From Pseudothermotoga elfii DSM 9442 = NBRC 107921 (GTDB lineage Bacteria > Thermotogota > Thermotogae > Thermotogales > DSM-5069): DNA of 64,000 bases. Positions 44,037 through 54,509 of the stretch are shown piece by piece. The position numbers were made by a program, and so were the translations under genes. Position 1 is the stretch's first letter; the number at the start of each line of letters is the position of its first letter. The notes under the pieces are model-generated. The model ran no database searches and was not told the origin of the DNA. It saw only the letters and a list, made by a program, of their open reading frames with translations. The stretch lies in the NCBI RefSeq assembly GCF_000504085.1, contig NC_022792.1:558001-622000 (forward strand), read 5' to 3'.

Positions 44037-44061
44037 GTAGAAGAGGGAGGGAACGAAATTT

Positions 44062-44370
44062 ATGCCTGGACAGAAGATCAGAATAAAACTTAAAGCTTAC
44101 GACCACGAAGTTCTTGATGAATCAGCAAAAAAAATAGTTGAGGTGGCAAAATCTACAAATGCGAAGATCTCCGGTCCCATTCCTTTGCCAACTGAACGTG
44201 CTTTGTACGTGGTCTTAAGATCACCTCATAAGCATAAAGACTCGCGGGAGCAGTTTGAAAAGCGCGTTCATAAGAGACTTATAGACATAATTGAACCATC
44301 TCCGAAAACAATTGATGCCTTGATGAAGATAAACCTCCCAGCAGGGGTCGACGTGGAGATCAAACTCTAA
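44062..44370 (+). CDS. rpsJ: 30S ribosomal protein S10
   Basis: S10 (102 residues), a 3'-domain protein of 16S rRNA that also binds NusB in antitermination. Seen: [21 protein letters not shown], the [20 protein letters not shown] loop and [19 protein letters not shown]. It follows tuf after 65 bases that contain the hairpin; GAGGGAGGGAAC precedes the ATG. Confidence 0.98.
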   Translation: MPGQKIRIKLKAYDHEVLDESAKKIVEVAKSTNAKISGPIPLPTERALYVVLRSPHKHKDSREQFEKRVHKRLIDIIEPSPKTIDALMKINLPAGVDVEIKL

Positions 44371-44389
44371 TCGCCGGAGGTGTGACGCG

Positions 44390-45022
44390 ATGAAAATGAT
44401 ACTTGGTAGAAAAATTGGAATGACCCGATTGTTTATAAACGATGTATCAATTCCTGTAACTGTTGTTCGTGCAGGACCTTGTTATGTCGTTCAGAAGAAA
44501 AATCCTCAAATTGATGGTTATTGTGCAATTCAAGTGGGTTTTGAGCATTTGAAAAGAGTTAACAAACCCCTTGAAGGTCATTTTAAGAAAGCACAGGTTA
44601 AGCCTTTGAGGTTGCTTAGAGAGATAAGACTTGAAGATGAAAATGAGCTTGATTCATACGAAATTGGTCAGGAAATAAAATTGGATATTTTTCAACCAGG
44701 TGAAAAAGTGGATATCACTGGCTGGACCAAAGGTAGGGGATTTTCTGGAGGAATTAAACGATGGGGATTTTCTGGAGGTCCCCGTGCTCATGGTTCAAAA
44801 TTCCATCGCGAACTGGGATCGCTTGGCCAGCACACCGAGCCTGCAAAAATTTTTAAAGGTAAAAAGATGCCTGGTAGATATGGAAATGAGCGCGTGACAA
44901 TACATAATCTCGAAGTAATCAAAATTGATCTGGAAAACAATCTATTAGTACTCAAAGGTTCAGTTCCAGGTGCGAGGGGAAGCCTGGTTATTATAAAGAG
45001 TCCCAGGAGAACCCGAAAATGA
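44390..45022 (+). CDS. rplC: 50S ribosomal protein L3
   Basis: L3 (210 residues) helps start 50S assembly and reaches the peptidyl transferase centre. Seen: ILGRKIGMTRLF at the start, the central extension GWTKGRGFSGGIKRWGFSGG with HGSKFHRELGS, and GRYGNERVTIHNLEVIKID. ATG 44390 follows CCGGAGGTGTGA, 19 bases after rpsJ. Confidence 0.98.
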   Translation: MKMILGRKIGMTRLFINDVSIPVTVVRAGPCYVVQKKNPQIDGYCAIQVGFEHLKRVNKPLEGHFKKAQVKPLRLLREIRLEDENELDSYEIGQEIKLDIFQPGEKVDITGWTKGRGFSGGIKRWGFSGGPRAHGSKFHRELGSLGQHTEPAKIFKGKKMPGRYGNERVTIHNLEVIKIDLENNLLVLKGSVPGARGSLVIIKSPRRTRK

Positions 45023-45045
45023 GCCACCTTAAGGAGGAATAAAAG

Positions 45046-45726
45046 ATGGCAGTTGTTGATCTTTATAATATGAAGGGTGAGAAAGTTGGCACTCAGGAAT
45101 TAAAAGATGACATATTCAATATTGAACCAAATTTTGATGTTATGTGGAGATATGTGGATTATCAGCTTTCTTTGAGAAGGGCAGGTACTGTTTCAACAAA
45201 GACACGGTCGGAAGTAAGCGGTGGTGGAAGGAAACCATGGATTCAAAAACATACCGGTAGAGCAAGGCATGGGTCTATAAGATCTCCCATCTGGCGTCAT
45301 GGTGGGGTAGCCCATGGTCCAAAGCCGAGAGACTGGTCAAAAAAATTGCCAAAGAAAATGAAAAAACTTGCCCTGAAGTCAGCTTTATCACAGAGATTTA
45401 AAGAGGGAAACATAATAGTGGTTGATGATATTGGGTTTGACAGTTCAAAAACCAAAAACATGAGACAACTTATTAAGGCTTTCGGATTTGAAGGAAAGAA
45501 AATCCTTTTCGTCCTACCGTGGAAAAGGTCAGAATATGAAAATGTGAAACTTTCATGCAAAAATATTCCTGGCTTGAAAGCCATTATAGCTGATAATCCT
45601 GGTGCCACTCGAGAAAATGAATCCATAATGAGAATAGATGGCTTAAATGTTTTTGACATATTGAACCATGAAAAGCTTGTGCTAACTCGCGATATGGTTA
45701 TGAAGATTGAGGAGGTGCTGGGATGA
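45046..45726 (+). CDS. rplD: 50S ribosomal protein L4
   Basis: L4 (226 residues). The tunnel-lining loop [20 protein letters not shown] with [22 protein letters not shown] is intact. In enterobacteria L4 represses the S10 operon through a leader; no matching long leader exists here. The gene overlaps rplW by 4 bases (ATGA). Confidence 0.98.
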
Positions 45727-46025
45727 ACCAGCAAAAACTCACACATTATGATATATTAATTAAGCCAATCACAACAGAGAAAACGATGTTAGACAGGGAA
45801 AAACGAAAGTACGTTTTTGAGGTTAACGTGCTATCAAACAAAGCTCTTGTTAAAAATGCTGTTGAATCTCTTTTCAACGTTAAGGTGGAAAAAGTTAATA
45901 TTTCCCTGGTTAAACCTAAACCGAAGAGAAGAGGAAGGTTTGAAGGCAAAACAAGAAGATGGAAAAAAGCCGTTGTAACTTTAAAAGAAGGATACACGAT
46001 AAAAGAGCTTGAAGGCCAACAGTAA
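45723..46025 (+). CDS. rplW: 50S ribosomal protein L23
   Basis: L23 (100 residues), at the exit of the peptide tunnel and docking site for trigger factor and SRP. Seen: [58 protein letters not shown]. Translation is likely coupled to rplD by the 4-base overlap. Confidence 0.97.
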
Positions 46026-46039
46026 GAGAGGTGGAAATC

Positions 46040-46867
46040 ATGGGACTGAGAAAATATAAGCCTGCCACACCCGGGGTACGTTTCATGATTCGAAATGATT
46101 TTTCAGGTTTGACCAAAAAAGAACCGGAAAAATCCTTATTAGTACCTTTAAAGAAAACCGGTGGGAGAAATCATTATGGTCGTATAACAGTACGCTTTCG
46201 AGGTGGTGGTCATAAAAGGCAGTACCGTTTGATAGATTTTAAGCGCGATAAGATAGGTATACCAGCAAAAGTTTCTGCTATAGAGTATGACCCAAATAGA
46301 TCAGCAAGAATAGCTTTGCTTGTTTATGCCGATGGAGAAAAGAGATATATTCTGGCACCAAATGGACTTCAAGTTGGGGATACAGTTCTAAGCGGTATCG
46401 ATGCGGAAATACGTGTTGGCAATGCGTTGCCGCTTGAAAACATTCCACTTGGAACACTTTTGCACAATGTTGAGATAAGACCTGGATCTGGTGGGAAGAT
46501 AGCAAGATCTGCAGGAGTTTCCTGCCAGCTTATGGCTAAGGAAGGAAATTATGCGTTACTTAGAATGCCTTCTGGCGAACTGAGAAAAGTGCACATAAAA
46601 TGTTACGCAACGATTGGTGTTGTTGGTAATGAAGATCATAAAAATGAAGTCTTTGGAAAAGCTGGAAGAACTCGCTGGATAGGAAGAAAGCCTCATGTTA
46701 GAGGAATGGTCATGAATCCTGTGGATCACCCGATGGGTGGTGGCGAAGGAAGAGGTAAAGGTCAGCATCCAGTTACGCCTTGGGGTATGCCAACCAAAGG
46801 TTATAAAACCAGACGTGGTCGTAGAGCTTCTGATAAATTCATAGTTCGCAGACGCAATCAAGTCTAA
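46040..46867 (+). CDS. rplB: 50S ribosomal protein L2
   Basis: L2 (275 residues) is needed for subunit joining and peptidyl transfer. Seen: [13 protein letters not shown] at the start, [14 protein letters not shown], and the C-terminal [20 protein letters not shown] with the essential His. The frame opens at GTG 46031, but that codon is part of the GAGAGGTGG ribosome site; ATG 46040 gives the family N-terminus. Confidence 0.97.
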   Translation: MGLRKYKPATPGVRFMIRNDFSGLTKKEPEKSLLVPLKKTGGRNHYGRITVRFRGGGHKRQYRLIDFKRDKIGIPAKVSAIEYDPNRSARIALLVYADGEKRYILAPNGLQVGDTVLSGIDAEIRVGNALPLENIPLGTLLHNVEIRPGSGGKIARSAGVSCQLMAKEGNYALLRMPSGELRKVHIKCYATIGVVGNEDHKNEVFGKAGRTRWIGRKPHVRGMVMNPVDHPMGGGEGRGKGQHPVTPWGMPTKGYKTRRGRRASDKFIVRRRNQV

Positions 46868-46883
46868 GGAGGTGTAGTAAGAA

Positions 46884-47171
46884 ATGGCACGTTCTCGTAA
46901 AAAAGGTCCGTATGTCGACCCTAAGTTATTGAAAAAAATCAGGATGCTTAACGAGAGTGGGGAAAAGAAAATTGTTAAGACGTGGAGCAGAGCATCAACC
47001 ATTGTTCCTGAAATGGTTGGACACACTATAGCAGTCCACAACGGTTTAAAACATATACCAGTTTACATAACTGAGAATATGGTTGGTCATAGACTTGGAG
47101 AATTTGCACCAACAAGGAGATTTGGTGGCCACGCTGACAAGAAAGCAGCAACTAAAGGACAGGTAAGATGA
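46884..47171 (+). CDS. rpsS: 30S ribosomal protein S19
   Basis: S19 (95 residues), in the head of the small subunit next to S13. Seen: [49 protein letters not shown] and [24 protein letters not shown] precedes ATG 46884; gap to rplB is 16 bases. Confidence 0.98.
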   Translation: MARSRKKGPYVDPKLLKKIRMLNESGEKKIVKTWSRASTIVPEMVGHTIAVHNGLKHIPVYITENMVGHRLGEFAPTRRFGGHADKKAATKGQVR

Positions 47172-47186
47172 TATCGAAGGGAGGAA

Positions 47187-47615
47187 ATGGAGTCGATGGT
47201 GAGTGAAAACGAAAAAACCAGAAGGCCCAAAAGATCTATTCAACACCGACAGAATAAAGATGAAAATAATATAGAAATAAAAGCTGTCGCTAAATTTCTC
47301 AGAGCGTCACCGAGGAAAGTCAGGTCAGTTGCCAATACAATCCGTGGCAAATCAGTTTCAGAGGCTTTCCAGGTGCTTGAAATGTCGCCTAAGAAGGCTG
47401 CAAGGCTTATTGAGAAAGTTTTACGATCAGCTGTTGCAAATGCCGAAAATAATGCAAATTTGAGCAGTGATAGTTTATATATTTCTCGCTGCTTTGTTGA
47501 TGATGGTCCAAGATACAAAAGAATATGGCCTCGTGGTAGGGGCAGAGCTGATATAATTCAAAGGCGTATGTGCCATGTTACTGTTGCTGTAAAGAGTATA
47601 GAAGCGAAATCTTAG
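47187..47615 (+). CDS. rplV: 50S ribosomal protein L22
   Basis: L22 (142 residues), a tunnel-lining protein. Core: [47 protein letters not shown], and the hairpin [24 protein letters not shown] polar N-terminal extension of about 30 residues precedes the core. The start is ambiguous: the ATG at 47187 lies only 2 bases after GGGAGG (47179-47184), while the ATG at 47196 lies 11 bases after, so the shorter form (139 residues) is just as likely. Confidence 0.95.
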   Translation: MESMVSENEKTRRPKRSIQHRQNKDENNIEIKAVAKFLRASPRKVRSVANTIRGKSVSEAFQVLEMSPKKAARLIEKVLRSAVANAENNANLSSDSLYISRCFVDDGPRYKRIWPRGRGRADIIQRRMCHVTVAVKSIEAKS

Positions 47616-47627
47616 TGAGGTGATACG

Positions 47628-48257
47628 GTGGGTCAGAAAGTACATCCCAGAGGATTTAGGTTAGGAGTTAGCGCCGATTGGCAAACGAGATGGTTCAATG
47701 AGAAGAATTACGCAACGTGGCTTAAGGAAGATGAGGAGATAAGAAAAGTTGTAAAAAATGCCTACAGTCAGGCCGGCATAAGTGAAGTGTTCATAGAACG
47801 ACCAGACAACGAAAGTGTTACGATAACAATCAAAACAGCTCGCCCCGGCGTAATAATAGGAAAGAAAGGTGCTGAAATAGGTAAGCTTAGAGAAGATCTT
47901 GAAAAAGAGCTTAACAGGCGTGTTATTGTAAATGTAGAAGAAATAAAAACGCCCGAGACTGATGCACAACTCGTTGCTGAAAATATTGCCGGTAGAATTG
48001 AAAAAAGAGCTTCTTATAAAAGAGCGATGAAACGAGCTTTGTCCGATGCCCTTAGAAAAGGGGCCACTGGTGTCAAAGTCATGGTTTCCGGTAGACTTGC
48101 CGGTGCAGAAATTGCAAGACGCGAATGGTATCTGAGAGGCAGGTTACCTCTTCAAACAGTTAGAGCAGTTGTAGATTATGGTACGGCTACTGCCAAGACT
48201 AAGTATGGGACTATTGGAATAAAGGTCTGGATATATAAAGGAGATGCAGAGGTTTAG
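47628..48257 (+). CDS. rpsC: 30S ribosomal protein S3
   Basis: S3 (209 residues), at the mRNA entry site. Seen: [22 protein letters not shown], the KH domain with [20 protein letters not shown], and the C-terminal [27 protein letters not shown]. Starts at GTG 47628 with GAGGTGATAC upstream; gap to rplV 12 bases. Confidence 0.98.
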   Translation: MGQKVHPRGFRLGVSADWQTRWFNEKNYATWLKEDEEIRKVVKNAYSQAGISEVFIERPDNESVTITIKTARPGVIIGKKGAEIGKLREDLEKELNRRVIVNVEEIKTPETDAQLVAENIAGRIEKRASYKRAMKRALSDALRKGATGVKVMVSGRLAGAEIARREWYLRGRLPLQTVRAVVDYGTATAKTKYGTIGIKVWIYKGDAEV

Positions 48258-48275
48258 TAAGAGGAGGGCTTTAAG

Positions 48276-48704
48276 ATGTTGATGCCTAAGAGGGTAAAAT
48301 ACAGAAAGCAGCAGCGCGGTAGAATGCGCGGAGAAGCAAAAGGTGGAACCACCGTTGATTTTGGTGAATGGGGTCTGAAGGCTCTGGCACCAGCCTGGAT
48401 AACTGCGCAACAAATAGAGGCAGGGCGTATAGCTATAATGAGGGTTATGAAAAGAAGTGGAAAGCTATGGATAAGAGTTTTTCCAGATAAGCCCTACACG
48501 AAAAAGCCTGCTGAGAGTAGACAGGGTAAAGGGAAAGGAAACGTTGAAGGTTGGGTTAGTGTGGTAAAACCGGGAAAGATTATTTTCGAGATAGCCGGTG
48601 TTGATGAAAATACGGCGAAAGAAGCTTTAAAATATGCAGCGAGTAAATTTCCTATCCCAACAAAAATAGTCTCAAGATCAAATATCGGAGGTGAGGCTGT
48701 ATGA
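48276..48704 (+). CDS. rplP: 50S ribosomal protein L16
   Basis: L16 (142 residues), near the A site of the large subunit. Seen: [74 protein letters not shown] precedes ATG 48276; a second ATG at 48282 would give the common MPKR start. It overlaps rpmC by 4 bases. Confidence 0.97.
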   Translation: MLMPKRVKYRKQQRGRMRGEAKGGTTVDFGEWGLKALAPAWITAQQIEAGRIAIMRVMKRSGKLWIRVFPDKPYTKKPAESRQGKGKGNVEGWVSVVKPGKIIFEIAGVDENTAKEALKYAASKFPIPTKIVSRSNIGGEAV

Positions 48705-48901
48705 AGGCAGCCGAAATCCGAAACTATTCGGACGAAGAACTGAAAAAATTGCTGTTGGAAAAGAAAAAACAGCTCATGGATATGAGATTTCAACACGCTA
48801 TGGGTCAACTTAGAAACACTGCACAAATCAAAGAAGTGAGAAGAGATATAGCAAGAATCAGAACAATTCTTCGAGAAAGAGAACTCGGTATAAGGAGGTA
48901 A
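48701..48901 (+). CDS. rpmC: 50S ribosomal protein L29
   Basis: L29 (66 residues), a two-helix protein next to L23 at the tunnel exit. Seen: [57 protein letters not shown], the full family pattern in one stretch from residue 5 on. GGAGGTGAG precedes the ATG. Confidence 0.97.
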
Positions 48902-48906
48902 GTCCG

Positions 48907-49194
48907 ATGTCTAAAAAGAGGCTAACAGGTGTTGTCGTGAGTAATAAAATGGACAAAACGGTGGTTGTTGAAGTAACAAGAAAACTGGAACATCCTGTGT
49001 ACAAAAAGTACATTCAAAGATCCAAAAAATATTATGCACATGATGAAAAAAATGAATGCAAAGCTGGCGATACCGTTCTTATAGAAGAGACAAGACCACT
49101 CAGCAAAATGAAAAGATGGCGCGTTGTTGAAGTTCTTAAAAGAGAAGTCATAGCAGAGGAAACACTCAATACCAAGGAGAGTGAAGAGGTATGA
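48907..49194 (+). CDS. rpsQ: 30S ribosomal protein S17
   Basis: S17 (95 residues), an OB-fold assembly protein. Seen: [61 protein letters not shown]. It starts 5 bases after rpmC with AAGGAGGTAAG upstream and overlaps rplN by 4 bases. The C-terminal 15 residues form a polar tail. Confidence 0.97.
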
Positions 49195-49559
49195 TTCAAA
49201 ATGAAAGTTACCTCAATGTTGCAGATAACTCCGGGGCTAAGAAACTACGAGTTATAAGAGTGATGGGAGGCTTTCACAAAAAGTATGGGACTGTGGGAGA
49301 TATAGTTGTTTGCTCTGTCAGAGATGTTGTTCCGAATACAGGTATCAAGAAAGGGGAAGTAGTCAAAGCTGTGATTGTGAGGACGAAGAAACCCGTCAGA
49401 AGACCTGATGGTACGTATATAAGATTTGATGATAACGCAGCTGTATTGATCGATAAATTCAACGAACCTCGGGGAACGCGTGTTTTTGGTCCTGTCGCAC
49501 GAGAGATAAGAGAAAAAGGATATATGAAGATAATATCTCTTGCTCCGGAAGTATTATGA
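49191..49559 (+). CDS. rplN: 50S ribosomal protein L14
   Basis: L14 (122 residues), at the subunit interface. Seen: [58 protein letters not shown] and [11 protein letters not shown]. Standard length. AGAGAAGAGGT precedes ATG 49191 inside the rpsQ end. Confidence 0.98.
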
Positions 49560-49571
49560 GAGGTGAGTAAT

Positions 49572-49889
49572 GTGAGAGTAAAAAAGGATGATCTTGTAGA
49601 AGTTATCTCTGGAAAAGATAAAGGAAAAAGAGGAAAAGTTTTGAAGGTTCTACCGAGAGAAAATAAAGTAGTTATACAGGGGGTCAATATAGTTAAGCGA
49701 CATCAAAGACCTATTCCGCAGCTTAGAGAGGGAGGAATAATTGAAAGAGAGGCGCCAATATATGCATCCAAAGTTATGCTTGTATGTCCGAATTGTGATA
49801 AGCCTACAAGAGTTGGCATGCGATTTCTTGACGATGGTGCTAAAGTGAGATTTTGTAAGAAATGTGGTGAGATTGTAGACAAGGCGTGA
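49572..49889 (+). CDS. rplX: 50S ribosomal protein L24 (zinc-ribbon form)
   Basis: L24 (105 residues), an early assembly protein. Seen: the KOW segment [34 protein letters not shown] and a C-terminal zinc-ribbon pattern CPNC then CKKC. The frame opens at GTG 49563, but that codon lies inside the GAGAGGTGAG ribosome site; GTG 49572 is the better start. Confidence 0.95.
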   Translation: MRVKKDDLVEVISGKDKGKRGKVLKVLPRENKVVIQGVNIVKRHQRPIPQLREGGIIEREAPIYASKVMLVCPNCDKPTRVGMRFLDDGAKVRFCKKCGEIVDKA

Positions 49890-49903
49890 GGAGGAATAAA
49901 AGT

Positions 49904-50455
49904 ATGGTTACTCAGTACATTCCGCTTAAAGAAAAATATGAAAAGGAAGTTGTACCAAAGCTGATGAAAGAGTTTAATTACAGAAATATAAATCAGGTTC
50001 CGCGAATTGAAAAAATTGTCATAAATATGGGTATAGGCGAAGGATCAAGAAATGCTGATCTACTTAACAAACACCTTAAAGAGCTTGCAGCTATAACTGG
50101 ACAGAAGCCAGTGATTACAAAAGCTAAGAAAAGTATTTCCAATTTCAAGATCAGGAAAGGTATGAATGTGGGCTTAAAAGTCACATTACGAGGCTTGAGA
50201 ATGTGGAATTTTCTGTACAAAATTGCAAATATAGTTTTGCCAAAAGTGAGGGACTTTAGAGGACTTAATCCGAATTCTTTTGATGGGCATGGAAATTATA
50301 GCTTTGGACTTACCGAGCAATTTGTTTTTCCAGAAATAACCCCTGATCAATCACCAAAAACCCAGGGTATGGATATAGTGATTGTTACCACCGCAAGAAC
50401 AGATGCTGAAGCTTTCAAATTACTTGAATTTCTTGGATTTCCCTTTAAGCGCTGA
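49904..50455 (+). CDS. rplE: 50S ribosomal protein L5
   Basis: L5 (183 residues), binds 5S rRNA. Seen: [15 protein letters not shown], the [21 protein letters not shown] segment, and the C-terminal [12 protein letters not shown] with [12 protein letters not shown]. The frame opens at GTG 49886, but GAGGAGG at 49887-49893 makes ATG 49904 the start. The frame's extra residues would encode the ribosome site itself. Confidence 0.96.
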   Translation: MVTQYIPLKEKYEKEVVPKLMKEFNYRNINQVPRIEKIVINMGIGEGSRNADLLNKHLKELAAITGQKPVITKAKKSISNFKIRKGMNVGLKVTLRGLRMWNFLYKIANIVLPKVRDFRGLNPNSFDGHGNYSFGLTEQFVFPEITPDQSPKTQGMDIVIVTTARTDAEAFKLLEFLGFPFKR

Positions 50456-50468
50456 GAGGAGGTAAACA

Positions 50469-50654
50469 ATGCCGAGAAAAGGAATAATAGAAAGATGGAA
50501 GAGGCCAAAAAAGTTTAAAGTTCGCGAATACACTAGATGTTCCGTGTGTGGAAGACCAAAAGCTGTTTATAGAGAATTCGGCTTGTGCAGAGTTTGCTTC
50601 AGGAAAATGGCACTTGAAGGCAAACTCCCTGGTGTCAAAAAGGCAAGCTGGTAA
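50469..50654 (+). CDS. rpsZ: 30S ribosomal protein S14, zinc type
   Basis: S14 type Z (61 residues), the short zinc-binding form. The four cysteines are in CSVCGRPK and CRVCFRK (C-x2-C-x12-C-x2-C). GAGAGGAGG precedes the ATG. Only 13 bases separate it from each neighbour. Confidence 0.97.
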   Translation: MPRKGIIERWKRPKKFKVREYTRCSVCGRPKAVYREFGLCRVCFRKMALEGKLPGVKKASW

Positions 50655-50667
50655 GGGAGGGAAAATC

Positions 50668-51072
50668 ATGTGGAGTGACCCGATAGCCGATATGCTCACG
50701 AGAATAAGGAACGCTAATGTGGTTTTTAAAGAATACGTAGATGTTCCTGCCTCAAACATTAAAAAGGCGATCTGTGAAATATTGAAAAAGGAAGGATTCA
50801 TACATGATTATAAGTATATAGAGGATGGTAAACAGGGAATTTTGAGAATACACATGAAATACAAGGGCCAGAGAAGAGATAGAGAAAGAGTTATCAAGGG
50901 AATCGTGAGAGTTTCGAAGCCTGGAAGGCGCCTGTACGTCTCAAAAGATGAGATACCCAAGGTGAAAAACGGTATAGGTGTCGCAATACTCACTACCTCT
51001 AAGGGCGTAGTGACTGATAAAGAAGCTCGTGTCCTTGGAGTTGGAGGCGAAGTCATAGCATATATATGGTGA
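50668..51072 (+). CDS. rpsH: 30S ribosomal protein S8
   Basis: S8 (134 residues), a central-domain assembly protein. Seen: [42 protein letters not shown] and the C-terminal [33 protein letters not shown]. The open frame extends 120 bases upstream over rpsZ, but AAGGGAGGG at 50653-50661 selects ATG 50668. In E. coli S8 represses the spc operon at rplE; I see no matching structure here. Confidence 0.97.
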   Translation: MWSDPIADMLTRIRNANVVFKEYVDVPASNIKKAICEILKKEGFIHDYKYIEDGKQGILRIHMKYKGQRRDRERVIKGIVRVSKPGRRLYVSKDEIPKVKNGIGVAILTTSKGVVTDKEARVLGVGGEVIAYIW

Positions 51073-51084
51073 GGAGGTGAAGAA

Positions 51085-51639
51085 ATGTCTAAACTTGGAA
51101 AAAAACCGATCTTGATACCTTCGGGAGTTCAAATTAATATAGAAGGGGACATGATAAGCGTTAAGGGACCAAAGGGGACTTTATCGCAACGCTTATCTCC
51201 TTATATTAAAGTGGCTATTGAAGAAAATAAACTCTGGGTTCAACAAAACGAGGAATCTATAGTTCGCAGGTCCCAGAGAAAAATGCTGAGGACATTTCAG
51301 GGTACTTACTGGTCTTTGATTAAAAATATGATAGCCGGCGTGACTGAGGGATTTGAGAAGCAACTGGAAATAGTCGGGGTTGGTTACAGGGCTCAACTTC
51401 AGGGTAATAAAGTTTCTTTGCAATTGGGATACACTCACCCTATTGTTCTTGAGCCACCAGCAGGCGTGTCTGTCGAAGTTCCTGCACCGAATGTCGTTGT
51501 TGTTAAAGGAATTGACAAACAAAAAGTTGGTCAGTTTGCTGCAGAAGTTAGGTCCTGGAGAAAAGTCAATGTTTACAGCGGTAAAGGTGTGAAATACAGA
51601 AACGAAGTAGTGAAATTGAAGGAAGGTAAGAAAGCTTAA
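51085..51639 (+). CDS. rplF: 50S ribosomal protein L6
   Basis: L6 (184 residues), two homologous RNA-binding domains near the factor-binding site. Seen: [54 protein letters not shown] and the C-terminal [30 protein letters not shown] precedes ATG 51085. Confidence 0.97.
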   Translation: MSKLGKKPILIPSGVQINIEGDMISVKGPKGTLSQRLSPYIKVAIEENKLWVQQNEESIVRRSQRKMLRTFQGTYWSLIKNMIAGVTEGFEKQLEIVGVGYRAQLQGNKVSLQLGYTHPIVLEPPAGVSVEVPAPNVVVVKGIDKQKVGQFAAEVRSWRKVNVYSGKGVKYRNEVVKLKEGKKA

Positions 51640-51653
51640 GGGAGGCATGTGAC

Positions 51654-52022
51654 GTGATAAAAAAAGAAGATAGAAAATTCAAAAGGATAAAAAGGCATCT
51701 GCGAATCAGAAAAAAAGTCTTTGGGACTTCTGAAAGACCAAGACTTTCTGTATTCAGAAGCGAGAAACATATATATGCTCAGATAATTGATGATACAAAA
51801 GGACACACTCTTGTTTCGGCTTCGACCCTTGATCCTGATCTGAGGGCAAGAATAGCAAAAACATACAACAAAGAGGCTGCTAAAGAAGTAGGAAAACTTG
51901 TCGCCCAAAAAGCTTTGAGCAAAGGAATATCACAGGTTGTTTTTGACCGCGGTGGCTTTAAATTCCACGGCAGGATCAGGGAACTCGCTGATGCAGCGAG
52001 AGAAGCTGGTTTGAAGTTCTGA
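51654..52022 (+). CDS. rplR: 50S ribosomal protein L18
   Basis: L18 (122 residues), binds 5S rRNA with L5. Seen: [31 protein letters not shown] and [27 protein letters not shown]. Starts at GTG 51654 after GGGAGGCATGTGAC. Confidence 0.97.
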   Translation: MIKKEDRKFKRIKRHLRIRKKVFGTSERPRLSVFRSEKHIYAQIIDDTKGHTLVSASTLDPDLRARIAKTYNKEAAKEVGKLVAQKALSKGISQVVFDRGGFKFHGRIRELADAAREAGLKF

Positions 52023-52037
52023 GGAGGTGCTGAAAAA

Positions 52038-52574
52038 ATGGATGAGATACTCGAGGAAGAATTGGAAAAAAAGGAATCTGAGGAATTTGAGGAACGTATA
52101 GTTGAAATCAGAAGAACAGCAAAGGTTACTAAAGGAGGAAAAACTTTAAGTTTCAGAGTGCTTGCTGTTGTTGGAAATAGAAAGGGAAAAGTTGGAGTTG
52201 GCGTAGGTAAAGCAAGAGAAGTACCGGAGGCTATAAGAAAAGCTATAGCGGCTGCTCGTGCTTCAGTTGTTGAGATTCCTCTTTACAAAACAACTATCCC
52301 GCACGAGGTTTTTGGAAGACAAGATGCGTCAAAAGTGCTTTTAAGACCTGCTGCACCAGGCACGGGAATTATTGCTGGAAGTACAGTCAGGGCTGTTGTT
52401 GAGCTTGCTGGCGTTCAGAATGTGTTAACTAAATGCCTTGGATCAACTGCGTCGGTGAATTTAGCTCTTGCAACTCTTAACGGATTGAAAGACCTTGTTT
52501 CTCCTGAAAAAGCAGCCAAGTTGAGAGATATAACTCCTGCTCAGGTTTTATATGGAGCCAGGAAGGAGGCTTAA
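52038..52574 (+). CDS. rpsE: 30S ribosomal protein S5
   Basis: S5 (178 residues), at the mRNA entry site. Seen: [29 protein letters not shown] with [20 protein letters not shown], and the C-terminal [34 protein letters not shown]. An acidic N-terminal tail of about 18 residues ([14 protein letters not shown]) is present. GGAGGTGCTG precedes the ATG. Confidence 0.97.
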
Positions 52575-52576
52575 AT

Positions 52577-52768
52577 ATGGCAAAAATTAAGATAGAGCTT
52601 GTCAAAAGCCCAATAGGTTATAAATATGATCAGCGTGATACGCTTAAAGCTCTTGGCCTGAGAAAGGTTCATGATGTTGTGATACAACCGGATATACCTC
52701 AGATAAGAGGGATGATTAACAAAGTAAGGCACCTTGTTTTAGTAAAAGCACTTGAGGAGGAGGAATGA
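52577..52768 (+). CDS. rpmD: 50S ribosomal protein L30
   Basis: L30 (63 residues). Seen: [33 protein letters not shown] and [15 protein letters not shown]. It starts 2 bases after rpsE, with AGGAAGGAGG upstream, and lies 3 bases before rplO. Confidence 0.97.
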
Positions 52769-52771
52769 ACC

Positions 52772-53218
52772 ATGACAAAACTTGAGGATCTCAGACCAAC
52801 TCCAGGCTCTGTTAAACCCCGAAAAAGAGTTGGCAGAGGTATTGGATCTGGCCATGGTAAGACCAGTGGCAGAGGTCATAAGGGGCAGAAATCTCGCGGC
52901 TCCGGTAAGGTCCACATGTGGCTTGAGGGAGGTCAAACTCCTCTTCACAGAAGACTTCCAAAAGTTGGATTTAAAAGCTTTACGCACAAAAACTATGCAA
53001 TAGTAAATATAAGGTTACTCGAGGAAAAATTCAGTGCTAACGATGAGATTACTCCAGAATTATTACTTGAAAAGGGATTCATAAAAAAGATCAAAGATGG
53101 TGTAAAAATACTTGGTTCAGGAGAGCTGACAAAGCCATTAATAGTTAAAGCACATGCCTTCAGCAATAGCGCAAAAAAAGCTATAGAGATGGTTGGTGGC
53201 AAGGTAGAGGTGATATAG
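52772..53218 (+). CDS. rplO: 50S ribosomal protein L15
   Basis: L15 (148 residues). Seen: the basic glycine-rich N-terminus [23 protein letters not shown], then [14 protein letters not shown]-type segment [18 protein letters not shown] and the C-terminal domain ending [35 protein letters not shown] precedes ATG 52772, and secY begins one base after the stop. Confidence 0.97.
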   Translation: MTKLEDLRPTPGSVKPRKRVGRGIGSGHGKTSGRGHKGQKSRGSGKVHMWLEGGQTPLHRRLPKVGFKSFTHKNYAIVNIRLLEEKFSANDEITPELLLEKGFIKKIKDGVKILGSGELTKPLIVKAHAFSNSAKKAIEMVGGKVEVI

Positions 53219-53219
53219 C

Positions 53220-54509
53220 GTGTGGAAAGCGCTTCAAAACGCCTTTAAAATACCGGAGTTGCGAAATAGAATTTTGTTTACGGTTGCCACGTTGATTGTT
53301 TTTAGACTGGGTATATATATACCAATACCTGGTATAAATATCCAAGCGTGGGGAGAAGCATTTAAGAGATTTGGTGAATCAGCGGCAGGTGGGATACTGA
53401 GCTTTTACGATGTATTTACAGGGGGTGCCCTGGAGAATTTCTCTATTTTTGCAATGAGTGTGACGCCATATATAAATGCCTCGATTGTTTTGCAGCTTCT
53501 TTCATCTGTTATTCCCAAACTCAGAGATCTTTTGAGGGAGGGAGAAGAAGGCAGAAAAAAGTTTGCTCAATATACACGAAATTTAACGGTGATTCTGGGT
53601 GCATTTCAATCTTTTATAGTTTCTTTCAGTCTTGTCAGGCAGAATCCAGATATAGTTTCATATGGTCTCAATCCATTTGCTTTTACCATGATTTCGACTA
53701 TTTCAATGCTTGCAGGGACCATGTTTTTGCTGTGGTTGGGGGATAGAATAACTGAACGCGGTATTGGAAATGGTATTTCAATATTGATCTTTGCTGGTAT
53801 TGTAGCCAGATATCCAAATTACTTTGGTCGTATATTGCTTGGAAGATTGAATATTTTTGGCTGGATCTTCTTGATAGTTGTTTCTTTGGTAACGATAGCG
53901 GGTATTGTATACGTGCAGCAGGCAGAAAGGCGCATAAATATTCAGTACGCCAGTCGGGTTACAGGAAGAAGAATCTACGGAGGAGCCTCAACATATATAC
54001 CTGTGAAGGTTAATCAGGGTGGCGTTATCCCAATAATCTTTGCAAGTGCTATAATTATGATACCCGCCGCAATTGCGCAAATGGCTGGTTGGGAGACATT
54101 GAGACGTATTCTTGGTCCAGGAAGTCTTCTTTATGTGGTGATCTATGGTTTATTGGTTTTCTTCTTCACTTATTTTTACAGTGTAGTTGTTTTTGATCCA
54201 CACGATGTTTCGGAAAATGTCAGGAAATACGGTGGATTCATACCTGGCATAAGACCCGGTAAATCCACGGAGGAGTATATTCAGAGAATAATTAACAGGG
54301 TTACTTTTATGGGAGCGTTGTTTTTAGTGCTGATAGCACTTTTACCCCATTTGGTTCAGGCTGTAACCAATGTAGATATCATAGTGGGTGGAACATCCAC
54401 TTTGATAGCCGTTGGTGTTGCATTAGATGTGGTTCAGCAAATGGAAGCTCATTTGATCATGAGACATTATGAGGGATTCATAAAGAAAGGCAGGATTAAG
54501 GGAAGATGA
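53220..54509 (+). CDS. secY: protein translocase subunit SecY
   Basis: SecY (429 residues) is the channel of the Sec translocase, ten transmembrane helices. Seen: the plug/helix region IPIPGINIQAW, PYINASIVLQLLSSVIPKL, GIGNGISILIFAGIVARYPN, KVNQGGVIPIIFASAIIMIP and the C-terminal GTSTLIAVGVALDVVQQMEAHLIMRHYEG. Starts at GTG 53220; overlaps adk by 4 bases. Confidence 0.97.
   Translation: MWKALQNAFKIPELRNRILFTVATLIVFRLGIYIPIPGINIQAWGEAFKRFGESAAGGILSFYDVFTGGALENFSIFAMSVTPYINASIVLQLLSSVIPKLRDLLREGEEGRKKFAQYTRNLTVILGAFQSFIVSFSLVRQNPDIVSYGLNPFAFTMISTISMLAGTMFLLWLGDRITERGIGNGISILIFAGIVARYPNYFGRILLGRLNIFGWIFLIVVSLVTIAGIVYVQQAERRINIQYASRVTGRRIYGGASTYIPVKVNQGGVIPIIFASAIIMIPAAIAQMAGWETLRRILGPGSLLYVVIYGLLVFFFTYFYSVVVFDPHDVSENVRKYGGFIPGIRPGKSTEEYIQRIINRVTFMGALFLVLIALLPHLVQAVTNVDIIVGGTSTLIAVGVALDVVQQMEAHLIMRHYEGFIKKGRIKGR

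Noticed and set aside
50548-50667. N-terminal extension of rpsH
   Set aside because: The extension overlaps rpsZ in another frame; the ribosome site and the family N-terminus favour ATG 50668.
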